Assembly: GCF_900105735.1 (NCBI RefSeq) | Contig: NZ_LT629793.1 | Span: 2,046,001 to 2,110,000, forward strand | Length of the DNA: 64,000 bases | DNA from: Pseudomonas yamanorum | GTDB lineage: Bacteria; Pseudomonadota; Gammaproteobacteria; Pseudomonadales; Pseudomonadaceae | Direction: 5' to 3' | Notes under the pieces: model-generated | Seen by the model: only the letters and a program-made list of their open reading frames with translations | Database searches by the model: none | What the model was told of the DNA's origin: nothing | Shown here: positions 52,378 to 62,141 of the stretch, one piece after another | Layout: every line of letters starts with the position of its first letter | Position numbering within the stretch: the stretch's first letter is position 1 | Position numbers and translations under genes: made by a program

Positions 52378-53076
52378 TCAGCGACACACCCACCAACGCC
52401 CCATGTCGAGATGAAAGTGGTTTCGGTGGGCGGCGTTGTAATCCGGGCTCAACACCACATTGAAATCCTTGCAGGCGCCGTCGCGTACCTGCCGCAGGAA
52501 ACGCGCACTTTCGCCGTCACCCGGCCAATCCTTGAGCACGCTGATGGTGCGCCCGTCCGCCAGGCGAAACCCGGCGATGTCCAGGGCGTTGGCCGATGCG
52601 TGCTGGCTGAGTCGCCCATCGGCACGGTTGTAGATATTGCGACAGGCAAAGCTGCCGAGATGATCGACCCGCGTCACGGCCTGGCCAAATACCGCCTGGG
52701 CCGCCGGCTGCAAGCTGTGGCGCTCGAACAGGGCGAATGCCACGGCCAGCGGGCAACTGGCGAGAAAGCTGCTGCTCAAGCCGACATCAGCGCCTTGAAC
52801 CCGCAAGGTATTACGCAGCGGGCAAGCGGCATCGACAGGGCTGTCGGCCTGATGGGTGACCCGCAACCCAGAGGTTTTCAGCACCTGGTCACACAGCGCA
52901 GGATCATCCTGAAGGCGCCCCAGTTTGAATCGGGTCAGCAGGTTCGGGCTTGCGCGCACGTCCAGCGGCGCCCACGGGTTCCAGTCATCGGGCAGCGGCA
53001 CCCAGCCCCGCCACACGCCGACCAGCAGACCACCCGCCAACACGAGCAACACCCCCAGTACCTTGAAGGAACGCAC
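52378..53076 (-). CDS. Extensin-like family protein, membrane-anchored
   Basis: A 232-residue protein with one N-terminal membrane anchor (VLGVLLVLAGGLLVGVWRGW) and a periplasmic domain of the extensin-like C (PF06904) type. Possible metal ligands are in LSQHASANALDIAGFRL and in YNAAHRNHFHLDMGRWW, a pattern related to LAS/D,D-peptidase folds, so a role in peptidoglycan is plausible but unproven. The Cys pairs in the domain could form disulfides. It begins 6 bases after the preceding gene of the same strand, so the two are probably cotranscribed. Confidence 0.82.
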   Translation of the reverse strand: MRSFKVLGVLLVLAGGLLVGVWRGWVPLPDDWNPWAPLDVRASPNLLTRFKLGRLQDDPALCDQVLKTSGLRVTHQADSPVDAACPLRNTLRVQGADVGLSSSFLASCPLAVAFALFERHSLQPAAQAVFGQAVTRVDHLGSFACRNIYNRADGRLSQHASANALDIAGFRLADGRTISVLKDWPGDGESARFLRQVRDGACKDFNVVLSPDYNAAHRNHFHLDMGRWWVCR

Positions 53077-53082
53077 GATGCC

Positions 53083-53910
53083 TCAAGCCTTGAACAGTTG
53101 ATTGGCCTGGCTGAACGGCATCGAGCGTTCGGTAAAGTTAAACGTACCCAGTTCATGAATCTCCTGGGCCGCCCTGAAGAACTCTCCATACGCCGCCAGG
53201 GCCATCGCCGAGCCGACGCTGATGCGTTTGACGCCCATCTCGCTCAACTGCGCCACGCTGAGTTTCAGGGCGCCTGACATCAAGATATTCACAGGCTTTG
53301 GCGCGACCGCCTTCACCACGGCCAACACTTCCTCGGCACTGCGCAGGGCCGGTGCATACAGCACGTCGGCACCGGCTTCGGCGTAAGCCTGGAGGCGGCG
53401 GATGGTGTCGGGCAAATCCAGCCGGCCATGCAGGAGGTTTTCCGCGCGGGCGGTCAGGGTGAAAGGAAATGGCAAGCTGCGGGCAGCGGCGACCGCGGCT
53501 TCGACGCGCTCGACGGACAGGTCAAAGGGATAGATCGGGTCGACGGCAATCCCGGTGGCGTCTTCGATGGAGCCACCGACAATGCCAGTCGCTGCGGCGC
53601 GCAGGATGGTCTCGGCACAACCTTGGGGCGTATCGCTGAAGCCGTTTTCCAGGTCGGCGGCGACGGGCAGCGAGGTGGCCTGGACGATCATCCCGGCGTT
53701 GCCCAAGGTGTCTTCCAGCGACAGCGCACCTTCGGCATCCGGGCGGCCGAGGCTGAAGGCGAAGCCGGCACTGGTGGTGGCCAGGGCTTCGAAACCCAGG
53801 CTGGCGAGCATTTTTGCGGAGCCGGCATCCCACGGATTGGGCATCACGAAGGCACGGTCACGCTCATGCAGGGCCTTGAAGGTTTCGGCGCGAAGGGTTT
53901 GGGCATCCAT
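53083..53910 (-). CDS. Isocitrate lyase / PEP mutase superfamily protein
   Basis: A 275-residue TIM-barrel protein of the PEP mutase/isocitrate lyase superfamily, likely a lyase acting on a C-C or C-P bond of an oxaloacetate-like substrate. Recognisable elements are the N-terminal FVMPNPWDAGSAKMLASLGF, the Mg2+ region VAADLENGFSD, GGSIEDATG, and TLTARAENLLHG. The KKCGH-type catalytic loop of isocitrate lyase is absent, so it is not AceA. The substrate cannot be named. It is preceded by GGAG-type ribosome bases (AGGAGTC) and followed by the extensin-like gene. Confidence 0.82.
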   Translation of the reverse strand: MDAQTLRAETFKALHERDRAFVMPNPWDAGSAKMLASLGFEALATTSAGFAFSLGRPDAEGALSLEDTLGNAGMIVQATSLPVAADLENGFSDTPQGCAETILRAAATGIVGGSIEDATGIAVDPIYPFDLSVERVEAAVAAARSLPFPFTLTARAENLLHGRLDLPDTIRRLQAYAEAGADVLYAPALRSAEEVLAVVKAVAPKPVNILMSGALKLSVAQLSEMGVKRISVGSAMALAAYGEFFRAAQEIHELGTFNFTERSMPFSQANQLFKA

Positions 53911-53937
53911 GACTGACTCCTGTCGGGGAAAGGAGCC

Positions 53938-54798
53938 TTAGAGTAACCCCAGTTGCTCCGCTTCGGGTTCTCGATGAATCTGCGGCAAGGCCGGCAAGCC
54001 GGGCAAACGCACCATCAGCTTTTCGTGAAAGCGCAGGGCCAGTTGGGCCGCCAGGCGATTGTCAGAGGTGTGGAGAAAAACATAGGGCGTGCGACCCTCT
54101 TCGATCCAGCCGGCGACCTTTTCAACCCAGGGCACCAGGAACGGGTCATTGGCTTCCAGCTCCGGATGGCCAATAAAGCGCACTTGCGGAAACTGCGTCA
54201 GCGCCGCCGGACGAGGCGGCACCTTGGGCTTTTTCGATTGGGCATGCAGCACGGCCGCGGAGGTAGACGTGCAACTGAACAGCGCACGCGGATCCAGGCA
54301 GATGCGCTCGACACCGCGGTCGCGCAGCAAGCGGTTGAGACTGCGCTCGGCGTCGCCTTTGGCAAAGAACTCCGAGTGGCGCACTTCCACTGCCAACGGT
54401 CGCTCCACGCCGTCAATGAAACCCGCCAGTTCGCCCAGGCGCTGCGGGGTAAAACTGGCCGGCATTTGCAGCCACAACGGCGAAATGCGCTCCCCCAACG
54501 GGCTCATCAAGCCAAGGAAACTTTCCGCCGCCGGCAACTGCTCAATCAGGTTGCCGCTGTGGCTGATGTCACCCGGAAACTTGGCCGTGAAGCGAAAATG
54601 CTCGGGCATGATTTCAGCCCAGCGCTGCACGGTAGCGACGGAGGGGCGGGCATAGAACGTGGTGTTGCCCTCAACGGCGTTGAAGACGTGGGAGTACAGG
54701 GCGAGGTAATCGCTGGAACGGGCGTCGGCGGGATACAGGTAGTCGCGCCAGGCGTTTTCACTCCAGGACGGACAACCGAGAAAGTAAGGCAGCCGCAT
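53938..54798 (-). CDS. DUF72 family protein (YecE-like)
   Basis: A 286-residue TIM-barrel protein of the DUF72/YecE family, whose reaction is unknown. From the ATG at 54798 it starts MRLPYFLGCPSWSENAWRDY and shows AVEGNTTFYARPSVATVQRW, FRFTAKFPGDISHSG and PLWLQMPASFTPQRLGELAG, all typical. The start overlaps the stop of the upstream small gene by one base (TGATG), which settles the start choice over the frame extension to 54837 and suggests coupling. Confidence 0.88.
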   Translation of the reverse strand: MRLPYFLGCPSWSENAWRDYLYPADARSSDYLALYSHVFNAVEGNTTFYARPSVATVQRWAEIMPEHFRFTAKFPGDISHSGNLIEQLPAAESFLGLMSPLGERISPLWLQMPASFTPQRLGELAGFIDGVERPLAVEVRHSEFFAKGDAERSLNRLLRDRGVERICLDPRALFSCTSTSAAVLHAQSKKPKVPPRPAALTQFPQVRFIGHPELEANDPFLVPWVEKVAGWIEEGRTPYVFLHTSDNRLAAQLALRFHEKLMVRLPGLPALPQIHREPEAEQLGLL

Positions 54799-55109
54799 CA
54801 GATATGGATATCGAGGCCCAGCACTTCCATATCCCATTCGACAAAGCCGGCGGTGGTCAGGTAGCTGGCCAGGGCATTGGCGACGTTTTTGCTCATGGAG
54901 CGCGGGAAGACCATATCTTGCTGGCGGGCAGGAACACCGCTGGTGCGTGCACTGCTGGACGCTTGGGAACGCGTTGAAACAGCGGAGGTGTCGGACTGGA
55001 TTTCAACAAAGTCGGGCGAGTCTTCGACGGAGTCGTCTACCGTCACGTTCGCCTTGCGAGGCTTACGCTTGAGGGGGTAGGACTGTGATGAAAAGCCGTC
55101 TATGCGCAT
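54798..55109 (-). CDS. Small unknown protein coupled to the DUF72 gene
   Basis: A 103-residue protein starting MRIDGFSSQSYPLKRKPRKA. The first 65 residues are polar and Ser/Asp-rich, probably disordered. The last 35 (SMSKNVANALASYLTTAGFV, then EWDMEVLGLDIHI) look folded. The TGA overlaps the DUF72 ATG by one base. The C-terminal part resembles Pseudomonas proteins seen upstream of DUF72 genes, from memory only. No function is proposed. The 160 bases upstream to tsaB show no clear element. Confidence 0.7.
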   Translation of the reverse strand: MRIDGFSSQSYPLKRKPRKANVTVDDSVEDSPDFVEIQSDTSAVSTRSQASSSARTSGVPARQQDMVFPRSMSKNVANALASYLTTAGFVEWDMEVLGLDIHI

Positions 55110-55269
55110 ACATGCGAACTCGGTATCGGTGATGGCATTTTAGTGGCGCTTTCCATGGCGCGCAAATGCTCTGGTGATAACTAGAACACATAATTGGTAA
55201 AAGGTTTAAAAGCGCGGGAAAATTCTGACGATTGGCTATTTTTGCCTGAATTTGCCCGCATTTTTGACG

Positions 55270-55956
55270 TCAAATAATGCCGCGTTCAGCCTTGGTCTGC
55301 GCCACTTTATCCCGCAGGTACACAGGCGCTGCCTGGTCGGCGGGAATCGCCTCGCCCCGCTCCCAGGCAAAGCGTGCCAAGGCCAGCAGGTCTTCGGCAT
55401 GGGGCAACATTGCGGCATCCTGGCCGGCAAGCGTTACGCCAATGCGCTCGCCATAGCCCCAGCCGGTGCCGGCCCCGAACCAGTCGCCGCTGGCATCAGC
55501 CGGCAAGGCCGCCGTTTCAGGCGGCAGCACGGCTTCAGCCCCCACCAGGCGCATCTCGCCAGCGGTTTCGCGGTAGCAACCCCAATACACTTCGTCCATG
55601 CGCGCATCGATGGCCGCCGCGACCTGGCTGGCGCCGTGTTCGCGAAACGCCCGCTGCGCCAGCACCGCCAGGTTGGACACCGGCAACACTGGACGCTCCA
55701 GCGCAAACGCCAGGCCCTGGACCACACCGATAGCGATGCGCACACCGGTAAACGCGCCCGGGCCACGCCCGAATGCGATGGCGTCCACCGCCGACAAGGT
55801 GGTGCCTGCGTCCAGCAGCAATTGCTTGATCATCGGCAACAGCTTCTGCGCGTGCAGGCGCGGGATCACCTCGTAGTGGCTTGTGACCTTGCCATCGTGC
55901 AGCAGGGCAACGGAGCAAGCTTCAGTCGCGGTGTCCAGGGCCAGCAAGGTGCTCAT
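55270..55956 (-). CDS. tsaB: tRNA threonylcarbamoyladenosine biosynthesis protein TsaB
   Basis: Scaffold partner of TsaD and TsaE in t6A37 synthesis; inactive ASKHA-fold paralogue of TsaD. From the ATG at 55956 it has 228 residues, beginning MSTLLALDTATEACSVALLH; a second ATG four codons upstream is possible. The family stretch IAFGRGPGAFTGVRIAIGVV and VAAAIDARMDEVYWGCYR are present. TcdA, encoded at 34210, acts later on the same t6A base. It is followed upstream by adk, the PAO1 order. Confidence 0.94.
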   Translation of the reverse strand: MSTLLALDTATEACSVALLHDGKVTSHYEVIPRLHAQKLLPMIKQLLLDAGTTLSAVDAIAFGRGPGAFTGVRIAIGVVQGLAFALERPVLPVSNLAVLAQRAFREHGASQVAAAIDARMDEVYWGCYRETAGEMRLVGAEAVLPPETAALPADASGDWFGAGTGWGYGERIGVTLAGQDAAMLPHAEDLLALARFAWERGEAIPADQAAPVYLRDKVAQTKAERGII

Positions 55957-55999
55957 CGGTGTATGCATCCACGTTGAAAAAAAAGTGCGTCAGTATAAA

Positions 56000-56027
56000 C
56001 AACAACGGCCCGCAAGCGGGCCGTTGT
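56000..56027 (-). terminator. Terminator after adk
   Basis: CAACGGCCC / GGGCCGTTG form a 9-bp stem with a GCAAGC loop (56003-56026), followed on the minus strand by TTGTTTATAC, 20 bases after the adk stop. Confidence 0.75.
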
Positions 56028-56046
56028 CAATCAAGCGGGTGAACGA

Positions 56047-56796
<750 letters not shown>

Positions 56797-56889
56797 TCAA
56801 GATACACAGCAGGCCCAAACCACACAAGCCGCCGAAAGTAGGAGAAACCCGCGCCGCGCTGGCTTTATAGGCAGGTACAACCCTGACAG

Positions 56890-56924
56890 CAAAACGCCGG
56901 TCGCCTTTTTGACGGCGACCGGCG
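56890..56924 (-). terminator. Strong terminator after ppc
   Basis: CGCCGGTCGCC and GGCGACCGGCG form a perfect 11-bp stem around an 8-base loop, followed on the minus strand by TTTTGCT, 38 bases after the ppc stop. Confidence 0.8.
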
Positions 56925-56962
56925 CGATGTATCTGCAAGCTATTGAGAACACGCCATAAATG

Positions 56963-59608
56963 TCAGCCGGTGTTGCGCAAACCAGCGGCAATACCGGCCA
57001 CAGACACCAGCAGCGCCTGTTCCAGAGGGCTGTCCTGCGCCGCTTCCTGTTGCCGTGATCGGGCCAGTAATTCGGCCTGCAGCAGGTGCAACGGGTCCAG
57101 GTAGGTGTTGCGCAAGCGGATGAACTCCAGGGTATCGGGGCTGTGGGCCAACAGTTGAGACTGGCCAGTCAGGCCAAGCACCACGCTGCACGCCTGCGAC
57201 AATAGGTCGCGTAAGTGCGCACCCAATGGCAGCAGATCGGGCTGCACCAGACGCTCGTCATACAGGCGGGCGATGTCGGCGTCGGCCTTGGCCAACACCA
57301 TTTCCAGCATATCGATGCGCGTACGGAAGAACGGCCACTGCTCGCGCATCTGCCCCAGCAACTCGCCTTCGCCCCGCTCCAGGGCCTTGCTCAACGCCGC
57401 TTCCCAGCCGAGCCAGGCCGGCAGCATCAGGCGTGTCTGGGTCCAGCCGAAGATCCACGGGATCGCCCGCAGGCTTTCGATACCACCGGCCCGGCGCTTG
57501 GCCGGGCGACTGCCCAACGGCAAGCGGCCCAACTCCTGCTCCGGCGTGGACTGGCGGAAATACTCGACAAATTGCGGATTTTCCCGCACCACGGCGCGGT
57601 AAGCGCTGACACCGTCGGCGGCCAATTCGTCCATCAAGTGGCGCCACGCCGGTTCCGGTGGGGGCGGTGGCAGCAAGGTCGCCTCCAGCACCGCTGCCAG
57701 GTACAGGTTGAGGTTTTGCTCGGCAATGTCCGGCAGACCGAACTTGAAGCGGATCATCTCGCCTTGTTCGGTGGTGCGGAAACGCCCCGCTACCGAGCCC
57801 GGCGGCTGCGACAGGATCGCCGCGTGAGCCGGGCCGCCGCCACGGCCCACGGTGCCGCCGCGACCGTGGAACAGCAGCAGTTCGACTTGTTGTTCGCGGC
57901 AGATTTCCACCAACTGTTCCTGGGCCCGGTATTGCGCCCAGGCGGCGGCGGTAGTGCCCGCGTCCTTGGCCGAATCCGAGTAGCCGATCATCACTTCCTG
58001 CGGGCCTTGCAGACGGGCGCGATAACCCGGCAACAGCAGCAGTTTCTCGATCACCGGGCCTGCGTTGTCCAGGTCAGCCAGGGTCTCGAACAACGGCACC
58101 ACCCGCATCGGCCGCTGTACGCCGGACTCCTTGAGCAGCAGTTGCACGGCCAATACATCCGACGCGGCGCCGGCCATGGAGATGACGTAGGAACCCAGGG
58201 ACGCAGCAGGTGCGGCGGCGATTTCCTTGCAGGTGTTCAGCACTTCGGCGGTGTCTGCCGACGGCTTGAAGTAACCCGGCAACAGGGGGCGACGGTTGGC
58301 CAGTTCCTTCATCAGGAAACTGATGCGCGCCTCTTCGTCCCAATCCTCGTAACGGCCGAGGCCCAAGTAATCAGTGATTTCGGTCATGGCCGCGCAGTGA
58401 CGGGTGGAATCCTGACGTACGTCGAGGCGCACCAGGAACAAGCCAAACGTCACAGCCCGACGCAGGCAATCCAGCAGCGGGCCGTCGGCAATCACACCCA
58501 TGCCGCAGGTGTGCAACGACTCGTAGCACAGCTCCAGCGGCTCGAGCAGCTCGCGGTTGTTTTGCAGCACGTCGGCAGGCGCCGGCGTGGTGGTCGTCAA
58601 CGAGGTGTGGGCCCATTGGCGTGTGGCGCGCAGACGCTCACGCAATTGCTTGAGCAACGCCCGATAAGGTTCAACGCTGTCACCCACCTTGGCCTGCAAC
58701 GCCGGGCTGGCTTGTTGCATCGACAGCTCGGAGGCCAGGTGATCGATATCGCGCAAGTACAGGTCAGCGGCCATCCAGCGCGCGAGCAGCAACACTTCGC
58801 GGGTGACCGGGGCGGTGACGTTGGGGTTGCCGTCGCGGTCGCCGCCCATCCAGGAAGCGAAGCGAATCGGCGCGGCTTCCAGGGGCAGGCGCAGGCCAGT
58901 CGCGGCATGCAAGGCGTGATCGGCCTTGCGCAGATAATTCGGGATGGCGTACCACAGCGAATGCTCGATCACCGCAAAGCCCCACTTGGCTTCGTCTACA
59001 GGCGTGGGCCGGGTGCGGCGGATTTCTTCGGTGTGCCAGGCTTCGGCGATCAGGCGTTGCAGGCGATTGCGGATTTGCTCGCGCTCGGCGGTGGTGAGGT
59101 CGCGGTGATCCTGCAGGGCCAGTTGTGCGGCGATGGCGTCGTATTTCTGGATCAGGGTGCGGCGGGCGACTTCGGTGGGGTGAGCAGTGAGCACCAGTTC
59201 GATTTCCAACCGACCCAACTGGCGCGCCAGGGATTCGCTGCTGTGCCCTTCGCTCTGCAGGCGCGCCAGCAGTTCCGGCAGCACCCGCGACTCAAAGGGT
59301 GCAGGCGTTGATTCATCACGGCGGTGGATCAACTGGTACTGCTCGGCGATGTTGGCCAGGTTGAGAAACTGGTTGAAGGCCCGCGCCACCGGCAGCAGTT
59401 CATCTTCTTTCAGTTGATTGAGGCTGGCGCTCAGTTCTTCGCCGGCCACCTGCTCCGCGGCCGCGCCACGGCGGTCGGCCTTGGCGCCTTTACGGATCTG
59501 CTCGATCTTGTCGAGGAATTCATCGCCGTACTGCTCTCGAATCGTGTTGCCCAACAGCTCACCCAGCAGGTGAACATCCTCACGCAAACGTGCATCGATA
59601 TCGCTCAT
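56963..59608 (-). CDS. ppc: Phosphoenolpyruvate carboxylase
   Basis: Carboxylates PEP to oxaloacetate, refilling the TCA cycle. The 881 residues hold the catalytic motifs: [19 protein letters not shown] with the essential His, [16 protein letters not shown], and the glycine-rich [20 protein letters not shown] followed by [17 protein letters not shown]. The C-terminus ends NTG, the usual PPC end needed for activity. It follows no other gene closely on its strand and lies between adk and a small divergent gene. Confidence 0.98.
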   Translation of the reverse strand: MSDIDARLREDVHLLGELLGNTIREQYGDEFLDKIEQIRKGAKADRRGAAAEQVAGEELSASLNQLKEDELLPVARAFNQFLNLANIAEQYQLIHRRDESTPAPFESRVLPELLARLQSEGHSSESLARQLGRLEIELVLTAHPTEVARRTLIQKYDAIAAQLALQDHRDLTTAEREQIRNRLQRLIAEAWHTEEIRRTRPTPVDEAKWGFAVIEHSLWYAIPNYLRKADHALHAATGLRLPLEAAPIRFASWMGGDRDGNPNVTAPVTREVLLLARWMAADLYLRDIDHLASELSMQQASPALQAKVGDSVEPYRALLKQLRERLRATRQWAHTSLTTTTPAPADVLQNNRELLEPLELCYESLHTCGMGVIADGPLLDCLRRAVTFGLFLVRLDVRQDSTRHCAAMTEITDYLGLGRYEDWDEEARISFLMKELANRRPLLPGYFKPSADTAEVLNTCKEIAAAPAASLGSYVISMAGAASDVLAVQLLLKESGVQRPMRVVPLFETLADLDNAGPVIEKLLLLPGYRARLQGPQEVMIGYSDSAKDAGTTAAAWAQYRAQEQLVEICREQQVELLLFHGRGGTVGRGGGPAHAAILSQPPGSVAGRFRTTEQGEMIRFKFGLPDIAEQNLNLYLAAVLEATLLPPPPPEPAWRHLMDELAADGVSAYRAVVRENPQFVEYFRQSTPEQELGRLPLGSRPAKRRAGGIESLRAIPWIFGWTQTRLMLPAWLGWEAALSKALERGEGELLGQMREQWPFFRTRIDMLEMVLAKADADIARLYDERLVQPDLLPLGAHLRDLLSQACSVVLGLTGQSQLLAHSPDTLEFIRLRNTYLDPLHLLQAELLARSRQQEAAQDSPLEQALLVSVAGIAAGLRNTG

Positions 59609-59795
59609 CAGCCAATCTCCAGCAGAAAATCCGGGACGCTTTGATCTTCAAGAGTGCCGCCCACGGCGACGTCTTACAAGGAACTTTAAACCTTGTGAGT
59701 TGCAGCTAGTCTCAACAGTAAGCCGCAGCGTTATCCGCGCTGGCCGGCTGGTCACTCATCATCGCCCGCGTACCGTGGGCTCCATTGAGGTTGCC

Positions 59796-60140
59796 ATGAA
59801 AATCCGAGAATTGGCCCAGCATTGGGAAGAAAACGCCAAGGGTCGCCTGACCAAAACCGAATACGCCATCCATCTGGACGTGGAAGCCGCTGCCAGACTG
59901 GCGGCGATATCCGAGATGTACCCCAAGCGCCATACCGAAGAACTGCTCGGCGAGTTGATCGGCGCAGCGCTCGAAGAGCTGGAAGCGAGCTTTCCCTACA
60001 TCAAGGGCAAGCAGGTGATTGCCACCGATGAGGAAGGCGATCCGCTGTACGAAGACGTCGGCCCAACCCCACGGTTTCTCACGCTGTCACGGCGTTATCT
60101 GCACGATCTGTCAGCTCAGTCCGACAAGCAGAAACACTAG
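59796..60140 (+). CDS. Small conserved Pseudomonas protein of unknown function
   Basis: A 114-residue soluble protein beginning MKIRELAQHWEENAKGRLTK; the ATG at 59796 follows GAGG and is preferred over an open extension to 59700. The helical N-terminal half (YAIHLDVEAAARLAAISEMY) is followed by an acidic region (DEEGDPLYEDVGPTPRFLTL). A gene at this position, divergent from ppc, is conserved in PAO1 (PA3688 as I recall). The function is unknown to me. Confidence 0.8.
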   Translation: MKIRELAQHWEENAKGRLTKTEYAIHLDVEAAARLAAISEMYPKRHTEELLGELIGAALEELEASFPYIKGKQVIATDEEGDPLYEDVGPTPRFLTLSRRYLHDLSAQSDKQKH

Positions 60141-60283
60141 TCAACCTCCGCTACAAAAATCGCTTCCCCCTGTATTCAGGGCCTCCTAGAGGCTCTGGAT
60201 ACCGCTGCGCAGTGCAAAAGTTCCAACTTTTAAACGCTGACCAATCAGTCAAATATTTTTTTAGGCAAATCGCCATCTTCGCT

Positions 60284-60311
60284 GAACTATTCAAAAAAGC
60301 CTCCGGTCACA
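60284..60311 (+). promoter_or_regulatory. Possible AlgU (sigma22)-type promoter for the lipoprotein pair
   Basis: GAACTA, a 17-base spacer and TCACA resemble the AlgU consensus GAACTT-N16/17-TCTGA, about 115 bases upstream of the DUF4398 gene. In P. aeruginosa the corresponding PA3691-lptF operon is reported to be AlgU-dependent. The match is partial. The rest of the 284-base interval 60141-60424 shows nothing else distinctive. Confidence 0.4.
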
Positions 60312-60424
60312 GCCAGTAAGCCATCACTTGGAACAGCCGTTTGAATAGGCGTCCTGAGCTTACCGCCGGGCCCCGCAGACACTGCAAGCCGGAGATGGAT
60401 TTGATGTTTTTCAGGAGTTACCTA

Positions 60425-60853
60425 ATGGAGTTGAAGACGATGAAGACCAGCACTGCCAAAACCTCGTTTAACCACCTGCGCGGGCTTAAATTGGCCGCGC
60501 TGGCAATCGGCACCAGCTTCGTACTGGCTGGCTGCGCCGGCAACCCGCCGACCGAGCAGTACGCTGTCACCCAATCTGCGGTGAACAGCGCTGTCAGCGC
60601 CGGCGGTACCGAGTTCGCAGCTGTGGAGATGAAGTCTGCCCAGGACAAACTGAAGCAAGCTGAAATCGCCATGCACGACAAGAACTATGACGAGGCCCGT
60701 CGCCTGGCCGAGCAATCCGAGTGGGACGCTCGCGTAGCAGAGCGTAAAGCCCAGGCTGCCAAGGCCGAACAGGCTGTGAAGGATTCCCAGAAAGCTGTTC
60801 AGGAGCTGCGTCAGGAAGGCATGCGCCCGGCTGTGATCCAGCCGCAACAATAA
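60425..60853 (+). CDS. DUF4398 lipoprotein, first gene of the lptF-type operon
   Basis: A 142-residue lipoprotein. The ATG at 60425 lies 7 bases after AGGAG; a second ATG five codons on (60440) is possible. The signal peptide ends AIGTSFVLAGC with lipobox LAGC. The mature part is a helical, charged, coiled-coil-like domain (AQDKLKQAEIAMHDKNYDEA, then KAQAAKAEQAVKDSQKAV) of the DUF4398 family. It probably sits in the outer membrane facing the periplasm. The OmpA-domain gene follows after 55 bases; PA3691 is the apparent PAO1 counterpart. Confidence 0.85.
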   Translation: MELKTMKTSTAKTSFNHLRGLKLAALAIGTSFVLAGCAGNPPTEQYAVTQSAVNSAVSAGGTEFAAVEMKSAQDKLKQAEIAMHDKNYDEARRLAEQSEWDARVAERKAQAAKAEQAVKDSQKAVQELRQEGMRPAVIQPQQ

Positions 60854-60908
60854 GCCGCTGCTTCTGATTGCATTGCACCCGAAACCGAATTGAAAGGACG
60901 ACACGACT

Positions 60909-61694
60909 ATGCGTAAACAATTGATGATCCCTGCCCTGCTGGCGATGAGCGTTGCTCTGGCGGCTTGCTCCACCCCGCCGAACCAGAACCTGGAAAACGC
61001 TCGGACCAACTTCTCGGCCCTGCAAGCCAACCCGCAAGCCACCAAAGTAGCGGCGCTGGAAACAAAAGACGCCAGCGACTGGCTGGACAAGGCCGACAAG
61101 GCCTACCGCGACAAGGAAGACCAGAAGAAGGTCGACCAGCTGGCCTACCTGACCAACCAGCGTGTTGAAGTGGCCAAGGACACCATCGTCCTGCGTGAGT
61201 CCGAAGCCAAGCTGAAAAACGCTGGCGACGAACGTGCCCGTGCCCTGCTGCAAGCCCGTGACGCGCAGATCAAGCAACTGCAAGACAGCTTGAACGCCAA
61301 GCAGACTGATCGCGGTACGCTGGTGACCTTTGGTGACGTGCTGTTCGCCACCAACAAGTCCGACCTGAAGTCCAGCGGCCTGGTAAACATCACCAAGCTG
61401 GCGCAGTTCCTGCGCGACAACCCGGACCGTAAAGTGATTGTCGAAGGCTACACCGACAGCACCGGTTCCGACTCGTACAACCAGAGCCTGTCCGAGCGCC
61501 GCGCCGCTTCTGTACAGCGCGCACTGGCTAACCAGGGTGTGGACATCTCACGCATCGTGACCCAGGGCTATGGCAAGGAATACCCGGTTGCCGATAACAG
61601 CAGCGTTTCGGGCCGCGCCATGAACCGTCGCGTTGAAGTGACCATCTCCAACGACAACCAGCCGGTCAAGCCACGTTCTTCGATGGCCAACTGA
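60909..61694 (+). CDS. lptF: OmpA-family lipoprotein (LptF type)
   Basis: A 261-residue outer-membrane lipoprotein. Signal MRKQLMIPALLAMSVALAAC has lipobox ALAAC. A helical DUF4398-like part (KDASDWLDKADKAYRDKEDQ) covers about residues 25-130 and an OmpA C-terminal peptidoglycan-binding domain about 138-250, with VEGYTDSTGSDSYNQSLSER, RAASVQRAL and the NRRVEVTI end. It likely ties the outer membrane to the cell wall. The symbol is by analogy with PAO1 PA3692 (LptF), which confers survival under oxidant and osmotic stress. Confidence 0.82.
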   Translation: MRKQLMIPALLAMSVALAACSTPPNQNLENARTNFSALQANPQATKVAALETKDASDWLDKADKAYRDKEDQKKVDQLAYLTNQRVEVAKDTIVLRESEAKLKNAGDERARALLQARDAQIKQLQDSLNAKQTDRGTLVTFGDVLFATNKSDLKSSGLVNITKLAQFLRDNPDRKVIVEGYTDSTGSDSYNQSLSERRAASVQRALANQGVDISRIVTQGYGKEYPVADNSSVSGRAMNRRVEVTISNDNQPVKPRSSMAN

Positions 61695-61710
61695 TCGATT
61701 GATGCTCCAT

Positions 61711-61740
61711 AAAGAACCCCGCCAATTGGCGGGGTTCTTT
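61711..61740. terminator. Terminator after lptF, probably bidirectional
   Basis: AAAGAACCCCGCC and GGCGGGGTTCTTT form a perfect 13-bp stem with an AATT loop, with A and T runs at the ends. It serves lptF and probably the convergent small gene that stops at 61791. Confidence 0.9.
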
Positions 61741-61790
61741 GCTTATGGGCACAGGCGGATCAGACCGATATTCTCACCACCTGCACACAC

Positions 61791-62039
61791 TCAACCAAAC
61801 TGAATCTGTCCGGCGTTGCCAGCCTGTTGGCCTTGGCCTTCACCACCCTGGCTTTGACTGCTTTGTTGCTCAGCTTGCATCAGCAACTTCTTGAGTACCT
61901 CCAAAAGATCGTCCCCCCCTATCCCCTTGGAGACACCGGCGCTTTGGCCAGCTTCAGCCTTGGGAGATCCGGAATCTTCGATACCCTTGCTGCCAAAATT
62001 GCCAAAGCTTTGCGCAGAAGATGAATCATTAACTTGCAT
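61791..62039 (-). CDS. Gly/Ser/Gln-rich, Cys-free small protein
   Basis: An 82-residue protein starting MQVNDSSSAQSFGNFGSKGI with a GGAG site 8 bases upstream. Gly, Ser and Gln make up 41 of 82 residues; there is no Cys, Trp or Tyr. A single amphipathic helix (DDLLEVLKKLLMQAEQQ, residues 43-59) sits between flexible ends. This composition resembles harpin-like secreted proteins, but no type III secretion gene is nearby and the likeness is only compositional. It is convergent with lptF. Unknown function. Confidence 0.65.
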   Translation of the reverse strand: MQVNDSSSAQSFGNFGSKGIEDSGSPKAEAGQSAGVSKGIGGDDLLEVLKKLLMQAEQQSSQSQGGEGQGQQAGNAGQIQFG

Positions 62040-62141
62040 ATAGATAACTCCACATTAGGTAACCGAATCAGCGACGCTGATCGGTCCGAAATCTGTGGTA
62101 ATCAATCCAGAATAGTTCCAGCGACGCTCCGGCGACCGGCC

